In this document: piece after piece, positions 44,878-55,312 of the stretch
Position numbering within the stretch: the stretch's first letter is position 1
Layout: every line of letters begins with the position of its first letter
Assembly: GCF_000382345.1 (NCBI RefSeq)
Contig: NZ_KB908095.1
Span: forward strand, 1-64,000
Origin: Massilia niastensis DSM 21313
Lineage (GTDB): Bacteria; Pseudomonadota; Gammaproteobacteria; Burkholderiales; Burkholderiaceae_D
Direction: 5' to 3'
DNA: 64,000 bases
Program-made: the position numbers and the translations under genes
The notes under the pieces: model-generated
Seen by the model: only the letters and a program-made list of their open reading frames with translations
Database searches by the model: none
What the model was told of the DNA's origin: nothing

Positions 44878-46248
44878 TTACCTGCCCAAGCGGGCGAGCG
44901 CGGCTTCCAGCACGGTGTCACGTCCCCGCCGCAGGTCGGCCAGCGTCTGCGCCGACCTGACGGTCGGCTGGATTCCCTTGCCTACCCAGACGGTGCCGTC
45001 CGCATAGGTATCGGCCTTGGTGCAGATGCGCGCCCTGCCCCCGCCCGGCAACTGCACCAGCAGCGGCTGCCCGGTGCTGCCGCCGGTGGCCTCGCCGACG
45101 AGGATCCCGCGCTTCATCGTATCGAAGGCAACCGCAAAATCTTCCGCCGCCGAATAGGTCGCGCCGGACGTGAGCACCGCGACCGGGCCGCTGAAATGGC
45201 GCTTGTCGTCGACCGGCCACGCATCCATCTTCTTTTCCAGGTCCGGCATCGGGCGCTGCCAGGCGCGGTAGGCCGGCAGGTACTGGCGGGTCGCCCACTT
45301 GCTGGTGTCGAAGGGCTTGTCGGCCAGCGTGGCCAGCACGCGGTAGCCGACGCTGGAATTGCCGCCGCCGTTATTGCGCACGTCGATCACCAGCGCGGAC
45401 GCCCTGGCGATCCGGTCGAATGCGGCCAGGAAGGCGTCGGCGCTGCGGTCGTCGCCGAAGCTGTTCAGGGCCACGTAGGCGACATTCCCCGGCAGCATGC
45501 GCAGTTCGAACGGCTCCTTCATGATGGCCGCCTTCACGAAGGCATCCCAGCTGACGCGCGGCGTGTCGGCCTCGAAGGCCTTGCCGGCCGCGCTGCGGAA
45601 GCTCACGCGCGGCGTATGCGTCAGCGCGCCCGTCAGGAAGGAATAGCCGTAGGCGCGGCGTTCCATGTCCTGCGGCGTGGACGCGCTCAGATAAGGCAGC
45701 AGTTCGCGGTTCGCATACGCCTGCACCGGCTCGCCGTCGACCGCGACGACTTCCACGCCCGGCGCCACGCCCCTGGCGCGCAAGGCGGCGTCGAACACCT
45801 CGCGCACCAATACCTTGCCCTCGACCAGGTGGGTGGTGAACAGCGGGCGCGCCATCAAGAGGTCGCGCACTTCCGCGCCCGGGTAGACGTTGGTGTGGCC
45901 GTCCTGCAGCTTCGCGCACAGCTCGGCCAGCACGCGGTAGTACTCGGCGGTGCTGGCGGTGGCGCGCACCTTCGGGAGGTATTCCAGGTACAGGCGGTCC
46001 CAGTCGAGCTCCTTGAGCTTGTCCACGTACACGAAGTTGTACTTCACTTCGGACCAGAACTTGGACAGGCCGGCGACCTTCTCGTCCTCGCTCAGGTTGT
46101 CGCGGTAGGGCGTGGCCAGCGCGGGCGAATCGAACAGCTTCGCGTCGAACGCGCGCCGGCGCTCGGCGGCCGGATCGACGGCTTCCTGCGCGAAGGCGGC
46201 GGTGGACAGGGCGGCCAGTGCCGCGGCCAGGATGATGCGACGTGCCAT
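44878..46248 (-). CDS. S41 family peptidase (C-terminal processing-like)
   Basis: This 456-residue exported peptidase has a signal peptide (ILAAALAALSTAAFAQ). A helical N-terminal part (about 40-120, KFWSEVKYNFVYVDKL) is followed by a PDZ-like region near 165-200 (GVAPGVEVVAVDGEPV). The S41 core has VIDVRNNGGGNSS and TSGATYSAAEDFAVAF, where the Ser of the latter is the likely nucleophile, and GEATGGSTGQP. It converges on the second PEP-CTERM gene, 15 bases from its stop. The protein target is unknown. Confidence 0.9.
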   Translation of the reverse strand: MARRIILAAALAALSTAAFAQEAVDPAAERRRAFDAKLFDSPALATPYRDNLSEDEKVAGLSKFWSEVKYNFVYVDKLKELDWDRLYLEYLPKVRATASTAEYYRVLAELCAKLQDGHTNVYPGAEVRDLLMARPLFTTHLVEGKVLVREVFDAALRARGVAPGVEVVAVDGEPVQAYANRELLPYLSASTPQDMERRAYGYSFLTGALTHTPRVSFRSAAGKAFEADTPRVSWDAFVKAAIMKEPFELRMLPGNVAYVALNSFGDDRSADAFLAAFDRIARASALVIDVRNNGGGNSSVGYRVLATLADKPFDTSKWATRQYLPAYRAWQRPMPDLEKKMDAWPVDDKRHFSGPVAVLTSGATYSAAEDFAVAFDTMKRGILVGEATGGSTGQPLLVQLPGGGRARICTKADTYADGTVWVGKGIQPTVRSAQTLADLRRGRDTVLEAALARLGR

Positions 46249-46440
46249 GTGCGTCTCCTCTCGGTTGTTGGTATGGCCGGGATTCTAGGGATGGGCTGGC
46301 CCATCGCGCAGGGCCGTGCGACAGGCGGCGTTTTTCGTGGAGCAGGCTGCGCATCCTGCATCGCCGGGGCGGGCGCGGAACGTGACAAAAGGGTCTACTA
46401 TTACGCATCGCAATCCGATGCCACATGCACAAGGAGCCTT

Positions 46441-47895
46441 ATGCTGAACCTGAAAGACCCTTCCCTGCTGCGCCAGCAGGCTTACATCGACGGCGCCTGG
46501 TGCGACGCCGAAGGCGGGGCCACGGTCCCCGTGATCAATCCGGCCACCGGCGAAACACTGGGCACGGTGCCGCACATGGGGGCGCTCGAGACCCGCCGCG
46601 CGATCGAGGCCGCGCAAGCCGCGTGGCCCGCCTGGCGCAGGAAGAGCGCCAGGGAGCGCGCCGCGATCCTGCGCAAGTGGAGCGACCTGATGCTGGAAAA
46701 CGCGGACGACCTGGCGCTCCTGATGACCGCCGAGCAGGGCAAGCCGCTGCCCGAGGCCAGGGGCGAAGTGGCGTATGCGGCCTCGTTCTTCGAATGGTTC
46801 GGCGAGGAAGCCAAGCGCGTCGCCGGCGAGACGCTGCAGTCGCCGTGGCCGGACCGCCGCATCGTGGTGACGAAGGAGCCGATCGGCGTGTGCGCCGCGA
46901 TCACGCCCTGGAACTTCCCGGCCGCGATGATCACCCGCAAGGTCGGTCCGGCGCTGGCCGCCGGCTGCCCGATCGTGGTCAAGCCGGCCGAGCTGACGCC
47001 CTACTCCGCGCTGGCGCTGGCCGTGCTGGCCGAGCGCGCCGGCGTGCCGAAGGGCGTGTTCAGCATCGTCGTCGGCGATTCCAAAGCCATCGGCGGCGAA
47101 ATGACCGGCAACCCGACGGTGCGCAAGCTGAGCTTCACCGGCTCGACCGCCGTGGGCCGCCTGCTGATGGAGCAGTGCGCGCCGACGATCAAGAAGATCT
47201 CGCTGGAGCTGGGCGGGAATGCCTCCTTCATCGTGTTCGACGATGCCGACGTGGATGCGGCGGTCGAGGGCGCGATCGCATCGAAGTACCGCAATGCGGG
47301 CCAGACCTGCGTCTGCGCGAACCGCATCTACGTGCAGGACGGGATCTACGACGAGTTCGCGCGCAAGCTGGTGGCGGCGGTGGGCAAGCTCAAGGTCGGC
47401 AACGGCGTCGAGGAAGGCGTGAACCAGGGGCCGCTGATCGAAGAGAAGGCGGTGCGCAAGGTCGAGCAGCATATCGAGGATGCGGTCGGCAAGGGCGCCA
47501 GGCTGCTGCTGGGGGGCAAGCGCCACGAACTGGGGCACAGCTTCTTCCAGCCGACCGTGCTGGCCGAGGTGACCCCCGACATGCTGGTGGCGAGCGAAGA
47601 GACCTTCGGGCCGCTGGCGCCGCTGTTCCGCTTCAGGACCGAGGAGGAAGTGATCGCGATGGCCAACGATACCGAGTTCGGGCTGGCGTCGTACTTCTAT
47701 TCGCGCGACATCGGTCGCGTGTGGCGCATGGCCGAGGCGATCGAGACGGGCATGGTGGGCGTGAATACCGGCCTGATCTCGACCGAGGTGGCGCCGTTCG
47801 GCGGGGTCAAGCAGTCGGGGCTGGGACGGGAAGGATCGATCTATGGGATGGACGATTACCTCGTCGTGAAGTACATCTGCATGGGCGGGGTGTAA
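46441..47895 (+). CDS. gabD: Succinate-semialdehyde dehydrogenase, GabD-like
   Basis: This 484-residue NAD(P)-dependent dehydrogenase oxidises succinate semialdehyde to succinate. Catalytic Cys290 is in GQTCVCANR, with the second Cys292 that makes the redox pair known in GabD. The base is Glu256 in LELGGNASFIVF. ITPWNFPAAMITRK is also typical. ATG 46441 follows AAGGAGCCTT. It would complete GABA breakdown after the puu genes 4 kb away. No gabT or gabP is next to it. Confidence 0.94.
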   Translation: MLNLKDPSLLRQQAYIDGAWCDAEGGATVPVINPATGETLGTVPHMGALETRRAIEAAQAAWPAWRRKSARERAAILRKWSDLMLENADDLALLMTAEQGKPLPEARGEVAYAASFFEWFGEEAKRVAGETLQSPWPDRRIVVTKEPIGVCAAITPWNFPAAMITRKVGPALAAGCPIVVKPAELTPYSALALAVLAERAGVPKGVFSIVVGDSKAIGGEMTGNPTVRKLSFTGSTAVGRLLMEQCAPTIKKISLELGGNASFIVFDDADVDAAVEGAIASKYRNAGQTCVCANRIYVQDGIYDEFARKLVAAVGKLKVGNGVEEGVNQGPLIEEKAVRKVEQHIEDAVGKGARLLLGGKRHELGHSFFQPTVLAEVTPDMLVASEETFGPLAPLFRFRTEEEVIAMANDTEFGLASYFYSRDIGRVWRMAEAIETGMVGVNTGLISTEVAPFGGVKQSGLGREGSIYGMDDYLVVKYICMGGV

Positions 47896-47910
47896 CCGCC
47901 GCGCCTGCGA

Positions 47911-47940
47911 CCGGCCCGCGCCCCCGAGGGCGCGGGCCGG
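47911..47940. terminator. Hairpin between gabD and the MazG-like gene
   Basis: CCGGCCCGCGCCC, loop CCGA, GGGCGCGGGCCGG is a perfect 13-bp stem between convergent genes. No T-run follows, but its stability makes a termination or 3'-end role likely. Confidence 0.7.
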
Positions 47941-47945
47941 CCAGC

Positions 47946-48317
47946 TTACTTCCTGTACTCGTGGTACTTGCGCGCATCCCCGCGCACCTGCTCCGCCGGA
48001 TACTTGGCGCGGTTGAGCACCATCTTCTCCTGCACCGCCGCCAGCAGGTCGACATCGAGCTTGTCCGCCAGCCGCACCAGGTACACCAGCACATCCGCCA
48101 TCTCGTGCCTCACCTCGGCCAGCTTGTCCGCGCCCAGCTCGTCGATCCGTCCCGACTGCAGCCACTGGAAATGCTCGAGCAGCTCGGCCGCTTCGACGGT
48201 CAGCGCGGACGCCAGGTTCTTCGGCGTGTGGAACTGGTCCCAGTCGCGTTCGTCCACGAATTCACGGACGATGGCGCGCAGCCGCGCCAGTTCGCCGTCA
48301 GGCATTGCCTGGTTCAC
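47946..48317 (-). CDS. MazG-like nucleotide pyrophosphohydrolase
   Basis: This 123-residue enzyme belongs to the MazG/RS21-C6 group that hydrolyses non-canonical or surplus nucleoside triphosphates. The metal-binding helix is EAAELLEHFQW and the second is EVRHEMADVLVYLVRLAD, giving the ExxE and ExxD pattern. GTG 48317 overlaps the carbonic anhydrase stop (GTGA) and has GGAG 8 bases upstream; ATG 48305 has no ribosome site. Translation is probably coupled to can. The substrate is likely dCTP or a damaged nucleotide, inferred from relatives. Confidence 0.88.
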   Translation of the reverse strand: MNQAMPDGELARLRAIVREFVDERDWDQFHTPKNLASALTVEAAELLEHFQWLQSGRIDELGADKLAEVRHEMADVLVYLVRLADKLDVDLLAAVQEKMVLNRAKYPAEQVRGDARKYHEYRK

Positions 48318-48982
48318 TCGCCCTGCTCCAGGTAGCCACTGAGCACGCGCTCGAGCTTGGGCGCGATCTCTTCCTGGCTGCTGACCGTGATGCCCAGGTC
48401 GCGCAGCAGGCCGTCGTGCACGCCGTACACCCAGCTGTGGATGGTCAGCGGCTGGCCGCGGTCCCAGGCGTCGCGCACGATCGTCGTCTGCGCCACGTTG
48501 ATCACCTGCTCGGCCACGTTCAGCTCCACCATGCGGTTGGTCGCCGCGCGGCCGCTCACGTTGCCGAGGTACTTGCCGTGCTTCTCGCGCACGTCGCGCA
48601 CATGGCCCAGCCAGTTGTCCGCCAGGCCGACGCGCAGGTTGTTCAAGGCCGCGTGCACGCCCGAGCAGCCATAGTGGCCGCAGATGATGACGTGCTTGAC
48701 CTTCAGCACGTCGATCGCGAACTGCAGCACGCTCAGGCAGTTCAGGTCGGAGTGCACCACCACGTTGGCGATGTTACGGTGGACGAACAGTTCGCCCGGC
48801 GCCATGCCGAGCAGCTCGTTGGCCGGCACCCGGCTGTCCGAACATCCGATCCACAGGTATTCCGGAGCCTGCTGCTCGGACAACGCCTTGAAGAAGTTCG
48901 GATCTTCCGCCACCATCGAGGCGGCCCAGTTACGGTTGCGGGAGAACAGCTCTTCCGCGGTCAGTCCCTTCGTCTTGTCCAT
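48314..48982 (-). CDS. can: Beta-class carbonic anhydrase
   Basis: This 222-residue zinc enzyme interconverts CO2 and bicarbonate. Zinc ligands are Cys47 in GCSDSRVP, His103 and Cys106 in CGHYGCSG; the Asp49-Arg51 pair is present. The ATG at 48982 follows GAGGAGTCGT, which is better placed than the ATG four codons earlier. It shares a four-base overlap with the MazG-like gene. Confidence 0.96.
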   Translation of the reverse strand: MDKTKGLTAEELFSRNRNWAASMVAEDPNFFKALSEQQAPEYLWIGCSDSRVPANELLGMAPGELFVHRNIANVVVHSDLNCLSVLQFAIDVLKVKHVIICGHYGCSGVHAALNNLRVGLADNWLGHVRDVREKHGKYLGNVSGRAATNRMVELNVAEQVINVAQTTIVRDAWDRGQPLTIHSWVYGVHDGLLRDLGITVSSQEEIAPKLERVLSGYLEQGE

Positions 48983-49033
48983 ACGACTCCTCATCTTGTA
49001 TTGTGCCCTTGTCGCGGCCGCCCGGCCGGGCTG

Positions 49034-49069
49034 AAAAAAAACCGCTGAGGGCTCGCGCCGGTCAGCGGT
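49034..49069 (-). terminator. Intrinsic terminator of dnaJ
   Basis: On the minus strand ACCGCTGA pairs with TCAGCGGT across a 13-base loop and is followed by eight T. It lies 13 bases after the dnaJ stop. Confidence 0.92.
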
Positions 49070-49081
49070 AGTGACGACTTC

Positions 49082-50206
49082 TTACTCGAAGAAGTCCTTG
49101 ACCTTGTCCATCCAGCCCTTGCTTTGCGGGCTGTGCTTCGAGCCGCCTTCGTTGGTCAGGCGGTCGAATTCGCGCAGCAGGTCCTTCTGCTTCTCGGTCA
49201 GCTTGACCGGGGTCTCGACGATCATGTGGCAGAACAGGTCGCCTACGTACCCGGAACGCACGCCCTTGATGCCCTTGCCCTTGAGACGGAAGGTCTTGCC
49301 GGTCTGGGTGCCTTCGGGCACCGTGAACGACACCTTGCCGCTCAGGGTCGGCACCTCGATCTCGCCGCCCAGCGCAGCCTTCGAGAACGAGATCGGCATC
49401 TCGCAGTGCAGGTCGTCGCCCTCGCGCTGGAACACCGTGTGCGGCTTGATGTGGATCTCCACATACAGGTCGCCCGGCGGCCCGCCGTTGGTGCCCGGCT
49501 CGCCGTTGCCCGACGAGCGGATCCGCATGCCGTTGTCGATACCGGCCGGGATCTTCACTTCCAGCGTCTTGTTGCGCTTGATGCGTCCGGCGCCGGCGCA
49601 GGCCGCGCACGGTTCCGGGATGATCTTGCCGCTGCCATGGCACTTCGGGCAGGTCTGCTGGATGCTGAAGAAGCCCTGCTGCATGCGCACCTGGCCGTGG
49701 CCGGCGCAGGTCGTGCAGGTGACGGGCGAGGTGCCCGGCTTGGCGCCGCTGCCGTGGCAGGTGTCGCACTTGTCCCAGCTCGGCACGCGGATGGTGGTAT
49801 CGAAGCCGTGCGCCGCCTGCTCCAGCGTGATCTCGAGGTTGTAGCGCAAATCGGCGCCGCGGTAGACCTGCGGACCCGCGCTGCGTCCGCCCCGGCCGCC
49901 TCCGAAGATGTCGCCGAAGATGTCGCCGAACGCGTCGCCGAAGCCGCCCGCGCCGAAACCGCCGCCCACGCCCGCATTCGGATCGACGCCGGCATGACCG
50001 TAGCGGTCATAGGCTTCGCGCTTCTCCGCGTTGGTCAGCATTTCGTAGGCTTCCTTCACCTCCTTGAACTTCTCTTCCGCTTCCTTGTTGTCAGGATTGC
50101 GGTCGGGGTGGTATTTCATCGCAAGCTTGCGATAGGCCTTCTTGATGTCGTCTTCCGACGCATTCTTCGCGACCCCGAGGATCTCGTAAAAATCACGCTT
50201 TGCCAT
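49082..50206 (-). CDS. dnaJ: Chaperone DnaJ
   Basis: This 374-residue Hsp40 stimulates DnaK ATPase. The J domain has HPD at residues 33-35 (KYHPDRNP). A long Gly/Phe region follows ([19 protein letters not shown]). Four CxxCxGxG zinc repeats are present: [24 protein letters not shown] and CAACAGAG. The C-terminal substrate domain is complete. ATG 50206 follows AAGGTGCCGAC; a GTG three codons earlier overlaps that site. It lies after a terminator that separates it from dnaK, so readthrough or its own promoter must supply it. Confidence 0.98.
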   Translation of the reverse strand: MAKRDFYEILGVAKNASEDDIKKAYRKLAMKYHPDRNPDNKEAEEKFKEVKEAYEMLTNAEKREAYDRYGHAGVDPNAGVGGGFGAGGFGDAFGDIFGDIFGGGRGGRSAGPQVYRGADLRYNLEITLEQAAHGFDTTIRVPSWDKCDTCHGSGAKPGTSPVTCTTCAGHGQVRMQQGFFSIQQTCPKCHGSGKIIPEPCAACAGAGRIKRNKTLEVKIPAGIDNGMRIRSSGNGEPGTNGGPPGDLYVEIHIKPHTVFQREGDDLHCEMPISFSKAALGGEIEVPTLSGKVSFTVPEGTQTGKTFRLKGKGIKGVRSGYVGDLFCHMIVETPVKLTEKQKDLLREFDRLTNEGGSKHSPQSKGWMDKVKDFFE

Positions 50207-50248
50207 TGTCGGCACCTTGCTGTTAATTCAGTAACGAACGGTCTATGC

Positions 50249-50289
50249 AAAAAAACCGAGCCGGGAACCAGTGTGGTCATCGGCTCGGT
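50249..50289 (-). terminator. Terminator between dnaK and dnaJ
   Basis: Minus-strand ACCGAGCCG and CGGCTCGGT form a 9-bp stem around a 17-base loop, followed by seven T. It would cut dnaJ expression relative to dnaK. Confidence 0.85.
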
Positions 50290-50326
50290 CCCGTGCGGTA
50301 GGGCCGGAAGGGCCCTACCAGAGGTA

Positions 50327-52276
<1,950 letters not shown>

Positions 52277-52319
52277 GATGTGTTCCTTTTATATTTGATG
52301 AAATTCGGATGGATTCAAT

Positions 52320-52345
52320 ATTGGGAAAAACTGCGTGCTTTCAAG
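52320..52345 (-). promoter_or_regulatory. Sigma-32-like promoter before dnaK
   Basis: The minus strand reads CTTGAA, 14 bases, CCCAAT, against the consensus CTTGAA and CCCCAT. It is in the 92-base gap between grpE and dnaK. The -10 has one mismatch, so it is probably weaker than the grpE promoter. Confidence 0.65.
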
Positions 52346-52368
52346 TGTTTAGGCCGCAGCTTGTCTTC

Positions 52369-52929
52369 TTATTTTGGCTGTGCGGCGGTCACGATGGCCG
52401 GACGCAGCAGGCGGTCGGCGATCATGTAGCCCTTTTGCAGCACGGCGACGACGGTGTTCGCTTCCTGCTCGGACGGCACCACGGCCACGGCCTGGTGCCG
52501 GTTCGGGTCGAGCTTGTCGCCCGGCTGGGGCATGACTTCGACCAGGCGGTTCTTCTCGAAGGCGGCGGTGAGCTGCTTGAGGGTCATCTCGACGCCTTCC
52601 TTGATCGACTCCACCGTCGGCGCTTCGACCTTCAGCGCCATTTCCAGGCTGTCGCGCACCGGCACCATGGCCTCGGCGAAACTCTCGATGGCGAATTTGT
52701 GGGCCTTGCTCACGTCTTCCTGGGCGCGGCGGCGGATGTTCTCGGCATCGGCCTTGGCGCGCATGAACGCATCGTGCATCTCGGCCAGCTTGGCCTCGGT
52801 TGCGCTCAGCTGTTCTTCGAGGCCCGGCTCCGCCGATGCGCTCGCAGCCTGCGCGGTCCCTGCCGCTGCGTCGGCGACTGCCTCGGCTTCCGGCTGATTG
52901 GTCACCTCTTTGTTTTCTTGGTCTTGCAT
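52369..52929 (-). CDS. grpE: Nucleotide exchange factor GrpE
   Basis: This 186-residue protein releases ADP from DnaK. The N-terminal 45 residues are acidic and disordered, then a long coiled coil ([36 protein letters not shown]) and the C-terminal beta-wing ([33 protein letters not shown]). ATG 52929 is used; the longer open frame includes the promoter. It is the first gene of the chaperone cluster. Confidence 0.97.
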   Translation of the reverse strand: MQDQENKEVTNQPEAEAVADAAAGTAQAASASAEPGLEEQLSATEAKLAEMHDAFMRAKADAENIRRRAQEDVSKAHKFAIESFAEAMVPVRDSLEMALKVEAPTVESIKEGVEMTLKQLTAAFEKNRLVEVMPQPGDKLDPNRHQAVAVVPSEQEANTVVAVLQKGYMIADRLLRPAIVTAAQPK

Positions 52930-52999
52930 CGAAAAAACTCCTAGAATCAAGGACTTGGCTGAGTTAGTAACGTGTCCTGCCTGACATACAGCCCCCCAG

Positions 53000-53025
53000 A
53001 TGGGGCGAACTCCTACAATTTCAAG
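53000..53025 (-). promoter_or_regulatory. Sigma-32 (heat-shock) promoter of grpE
   Basis: Minus-strand CTTGAA, 14 bases, CCCCAT is a perfect match to the RpoH consensus with the usual spacing. It lies about 70 bases before the grpE start. No CIRCE inverted repeat or hrcA gene is seen nearby, so control appears positive (RpoH). Confidence 0.88.
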
Positions 53026-53192
53026 GGGAATTGTGGAAATGCCATTCAAAAATGGCCAGTAACAATGCCTGACAACATTTGTTACAGGATTTACTATTTC
53101 CCTGATTCATTTCCCAACGATAAAGATTAACCTTATCGACAAGCTTGCCGGCGGATCATCCGCCCGGGAACAAGCCATCGGGAGCAGACATC

Positions 53193-53285
53193 ATGAGACT
53201 ACAGCTGATCAGTGGCGCCGTCGTGTTGTACACCATCGCCGCACTGGCCTGGTTGTGCTACGCGGGAATCGGCGCGACGCCCTGA
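53193..53285 (+). CDS. Small single-span membrane protein, 30 residues
   Basis: The short frame from ATG 53193 to TGA 53285 is MRLQLISGAVVLYTIAALAW followed by LCYAGIGATP. A GGGAG ribosome site lies 8 bases upstream. The body is one hydrophobic helix (residues 5-24) with a short basic N-terminus, as in many bacterial small membrane proteins. No family is recognised. It lies alone between the divergent grpE promoter and the convergent hemH. Expression is unproven. Confidence 0.5.
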   Translation: MRLQLISGAVVLYTIAALAWLCYAGIGATP

Positions 53286-53362
53286 CAAACCAGGCATTTT
53301 AACAGGTTGGCAAAACCGGCCGGCGGCAGGCGCTGAGCACCGCCGGCGGCGTGCCGCAGGAT

Positions 53363-54466
53363 TCAGGCGCCGAGCTGCGCCGCGTGCTGCGCGCCGACCT
53401 GGAGATCGCGCCGTTGCGCGGCCTGCTGGACCGGCGTCGTCACGGTCGGCCAGCCGATCAGGTGCTGCTCGGCAATCTCGGCCATGCCGGTGATCCAGGC
53501 CGGCGATTCGTTCAGGCAGGGAATGTAATGGAATTCCTTGCCGCCCGCCGCCTCGAACTCGTGGCGCACTTCCATGTTGATCTCTTCCAGCGTTTCCAGG
53601 CAGTCGCTGGTGAAACCCGGACAGATGACGTCGATGCGCTCGACGCCTTCGCGCGCCAGCTGCTGCACGGTGGGCGCGGTATAGGGCTGCAGCCATTCGG
53701 CCTTGCCGAAGCGCGACTGGAAGGTGACGAGGTAGGCTTCCGGCCCGATGCCGAGCTCGGCCGCCAGCAGGCGCGCGGTCTTCTGGCATTCGCAGAAATA
53801 CGGGTCGCCCAGCAGCAGCGTGCGCTTGGGCACCCCGTGGAAGCTCATCACCAGTTTCTGGCCGCGGCCGTGGTTGTCCCAGTGCGCTTCCACGCTCGCG
53901 GCCAGCGCCTTGATATAGCCTTCGTGGTCATGGTAGTGCTTCACCAGGCGCAGTTCCGGGATGTTGCGCACCCGCCGGTAGTGGCCGAAGACCGCGTCCC
54001 AGATCGATGCGGTGGTGGTGCCGGAATACTGCGGGTAGGCCGGCAGCACCACGATGCGGTCGCAATGTTCTTCCTTCAGGCGCTCGAGCACGTCGGACAG
54101 CGCGGGCGTGCCGTAGCGCATCGCCATCACCACCTTGACGCCTTCGTGGCCGCGCTCGGCCAGCATGCGGTCCAGCAAGTTGGCCTGCTTCTGCGTATGG
54201 ACCATCAGCGGCGACCCTTCGCGGGTCCAGATGGTGCGGTACTTGGCGGCCGACTGCCCGGAGCGGAAGGGCAGGATGAACAGGTGCAGGATGAACCACC
54301 AGATCCGGCTCGGGATCTCGACCACGCGCGGATCGGACAGGAACTGCTTCAGGTAGCGGCGCACGGCCGGGCGGGTCGGCTCGTCGGGGGTGCCGAGATT
54401 GACCAGGACGATCGCATGTTGCGGGATGCTGCCGTGGGCGTGCGGCGGTTCTTTGCGGAATGGCAT
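53363..54466 (-). CDS. hemH: Ferrochelatase
   Basis: This 367-residue enzyme inserts Fe2+ into protoporphyrin IX in the last step of haem synthesis. Signatures include AIVLVNLGTPDEPT at the start, VVLPAYPQYSGTTTAS, VMSFHGVPKRTLLLGDPY (the catalytic His in SFHG) and VICPGFTSDCLETLEEI (with a catalytic Glu). ATG 54466 is used; the longer open frame reads through an inverted-repeat element. Position next to the chaperone cluster is common in betaproteobacteria. Confidence 0.96.
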   Translation of the reverse strand: MPFRKEPPHAHGSIPQHAIVLVNLGTPDEPTRPAVRRYLKQFLSDPRVVEIPSRIWWFILHLFILPFRSGQSAAKYRTIWTREGSPLMVHTQKQANLLDRMLAERGHEGVKVVMAMRYGTPALSDVLERLKEEHCDRIVVLPAYPQYSGTTTASIWDAVFGHYRRVRNIPELRLVKHYHDHEGYIKALAASVEAHWDNHGRGQKLVMSFHGVPKRTLLLGDPYFCECQKTARLLAAELGIGPEAYLVTFQSRFGKAEWLQPYTAPTVQQLAREGVERIDVICPGFTSDCLETLEEINMEVRHEFEAAGGKEFHYIPCLNESPAWITGMAEIAEQHLIGWPTVTTPVQQAAQRRDLQVGAQHAAQLGA

Positions 54467-54503
54467 GGATGCAGGGATGGTGACGGGACGGCTTACATTA
54501 TAA

Positions 54504-54660
54504 GAGCCTATCTCAGTAGGCAGGGGGGATGCTAATGGCGATGCATGGCAAGCGAGGGCAAGGCGCGAGGAGGCCGCATGGCAAGCCATGCAATGACGAG
54601 CAACGCCGCCCACGCTTGTCAGGCGCGCCAGTAGCGCCCCCTGACTACCGAGATAGGCTC
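54504..54660. repeat. 157-bp element with 16-bp terminal inverted repeats
   Basis: GAGCCTATCTCAGTAG (54504-54519) and CTACCGAGATAGGCTC (54645-54660) are complementary with one mismatch. The inside contains short palindromes (ATGGCAAGCCAT) and no gene. It lies between hemH and ohr. The structure fits a miniature mobile or REP-type repeat. Confidence 0.8.
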
Positions 54661-54731
54661 TCAGTAGGGTCCCGTGGCGCGAACATGGGCGCGTGGCCCG
54701 GCCCTGCGGACCGGGCTGCATCGGGGGAGCG

Positions 54732-55160
54732 TCAGGTGGTGACGTTCAGCTTGACGTCGATGTTGTCACGGGTGGCGTTCGAGTAAGGGCACACGATGTG
54801 CGCCTTCTCGACGATGCCCTCGAGCTGGGCCTTGTCCATGCCCGGGCCGTGGATGGTCAGCACGGCCTCGATGCCGAAGCCGGTCGGGATCTGGCCGATG
54901 CCGACGTCGCCGGTGACGGTCAGGTCTGGCGGCAAAGTCACTTTCTGCTGGGAAGCCACAAACTTGACGGCGCCCAGGAAGCAGGCCGACCAGCCGGCTG
55001 CAAACAGCTGTTCGGGGTTGGTACCGCTGCCGCCGGCGCCGCCCAGCTCTTTCGGGGTGGACAGTTTCAGGTCGAGGACGCCGTCGGAACTCTTCGAGCT
55101 GCCTTCGCGGCCGCCTTGCGAGGTGGCCTGGGCACGGTACAGCACTTTTTCGATGCTCAT
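54732..55160 (-). CDS. ohr: Organic hydroperoxide resistance protein Ohr
   Basis: This 142-residue thiol peroxidase reduces organic hydroperoxides. The active Cys pair is Cys60 in WSACFLGA and Cys124 in [21 protein letters not shown] and GIGFxI-type text ([10 protein letters not shown] here as [10 protein letters not shown]) are typical. ATG 55160 follows GAAGGGAGTTCG. An OhrR repressor gene is not adjacent. It differs from the OsmC-like gene at 59407. Confidence 0.95.
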   Translation of the reverse strand: MSIEKVLYRAQATSQGGREGSSKSSDGVLDLKLSTPKELGGAGGSGTNPEQLFAAGWSACFLGAVKFVASQQKVTLPPDLTVTGDVGIGQIPTGFGIEAVLTIHGPGMDKAQLEGIVEKAHIVCPYSNATRDNIDVKLNVTT

Positions 55161-55312
55161 TCGAACTCCCTTCTGTGTGAGTGGTGGGTCAAACAGTGCA
55201 AAGCCGCGGCGTGGCCGCGGATCAGTAGAACTTTGCCACAGAATGGAGAAGGAAAGATGACGATAGGCCGAAAAGGGGAGTCATGACCGCCATTGGCGGT
55301 CATGACGGGCAT

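Noticed and set aside
53363..54721. Longer ferrochelatase start at 54721
   Set aside because: The extra codons run through an inverted-repeat element and have no similarity to ferrochelatases.
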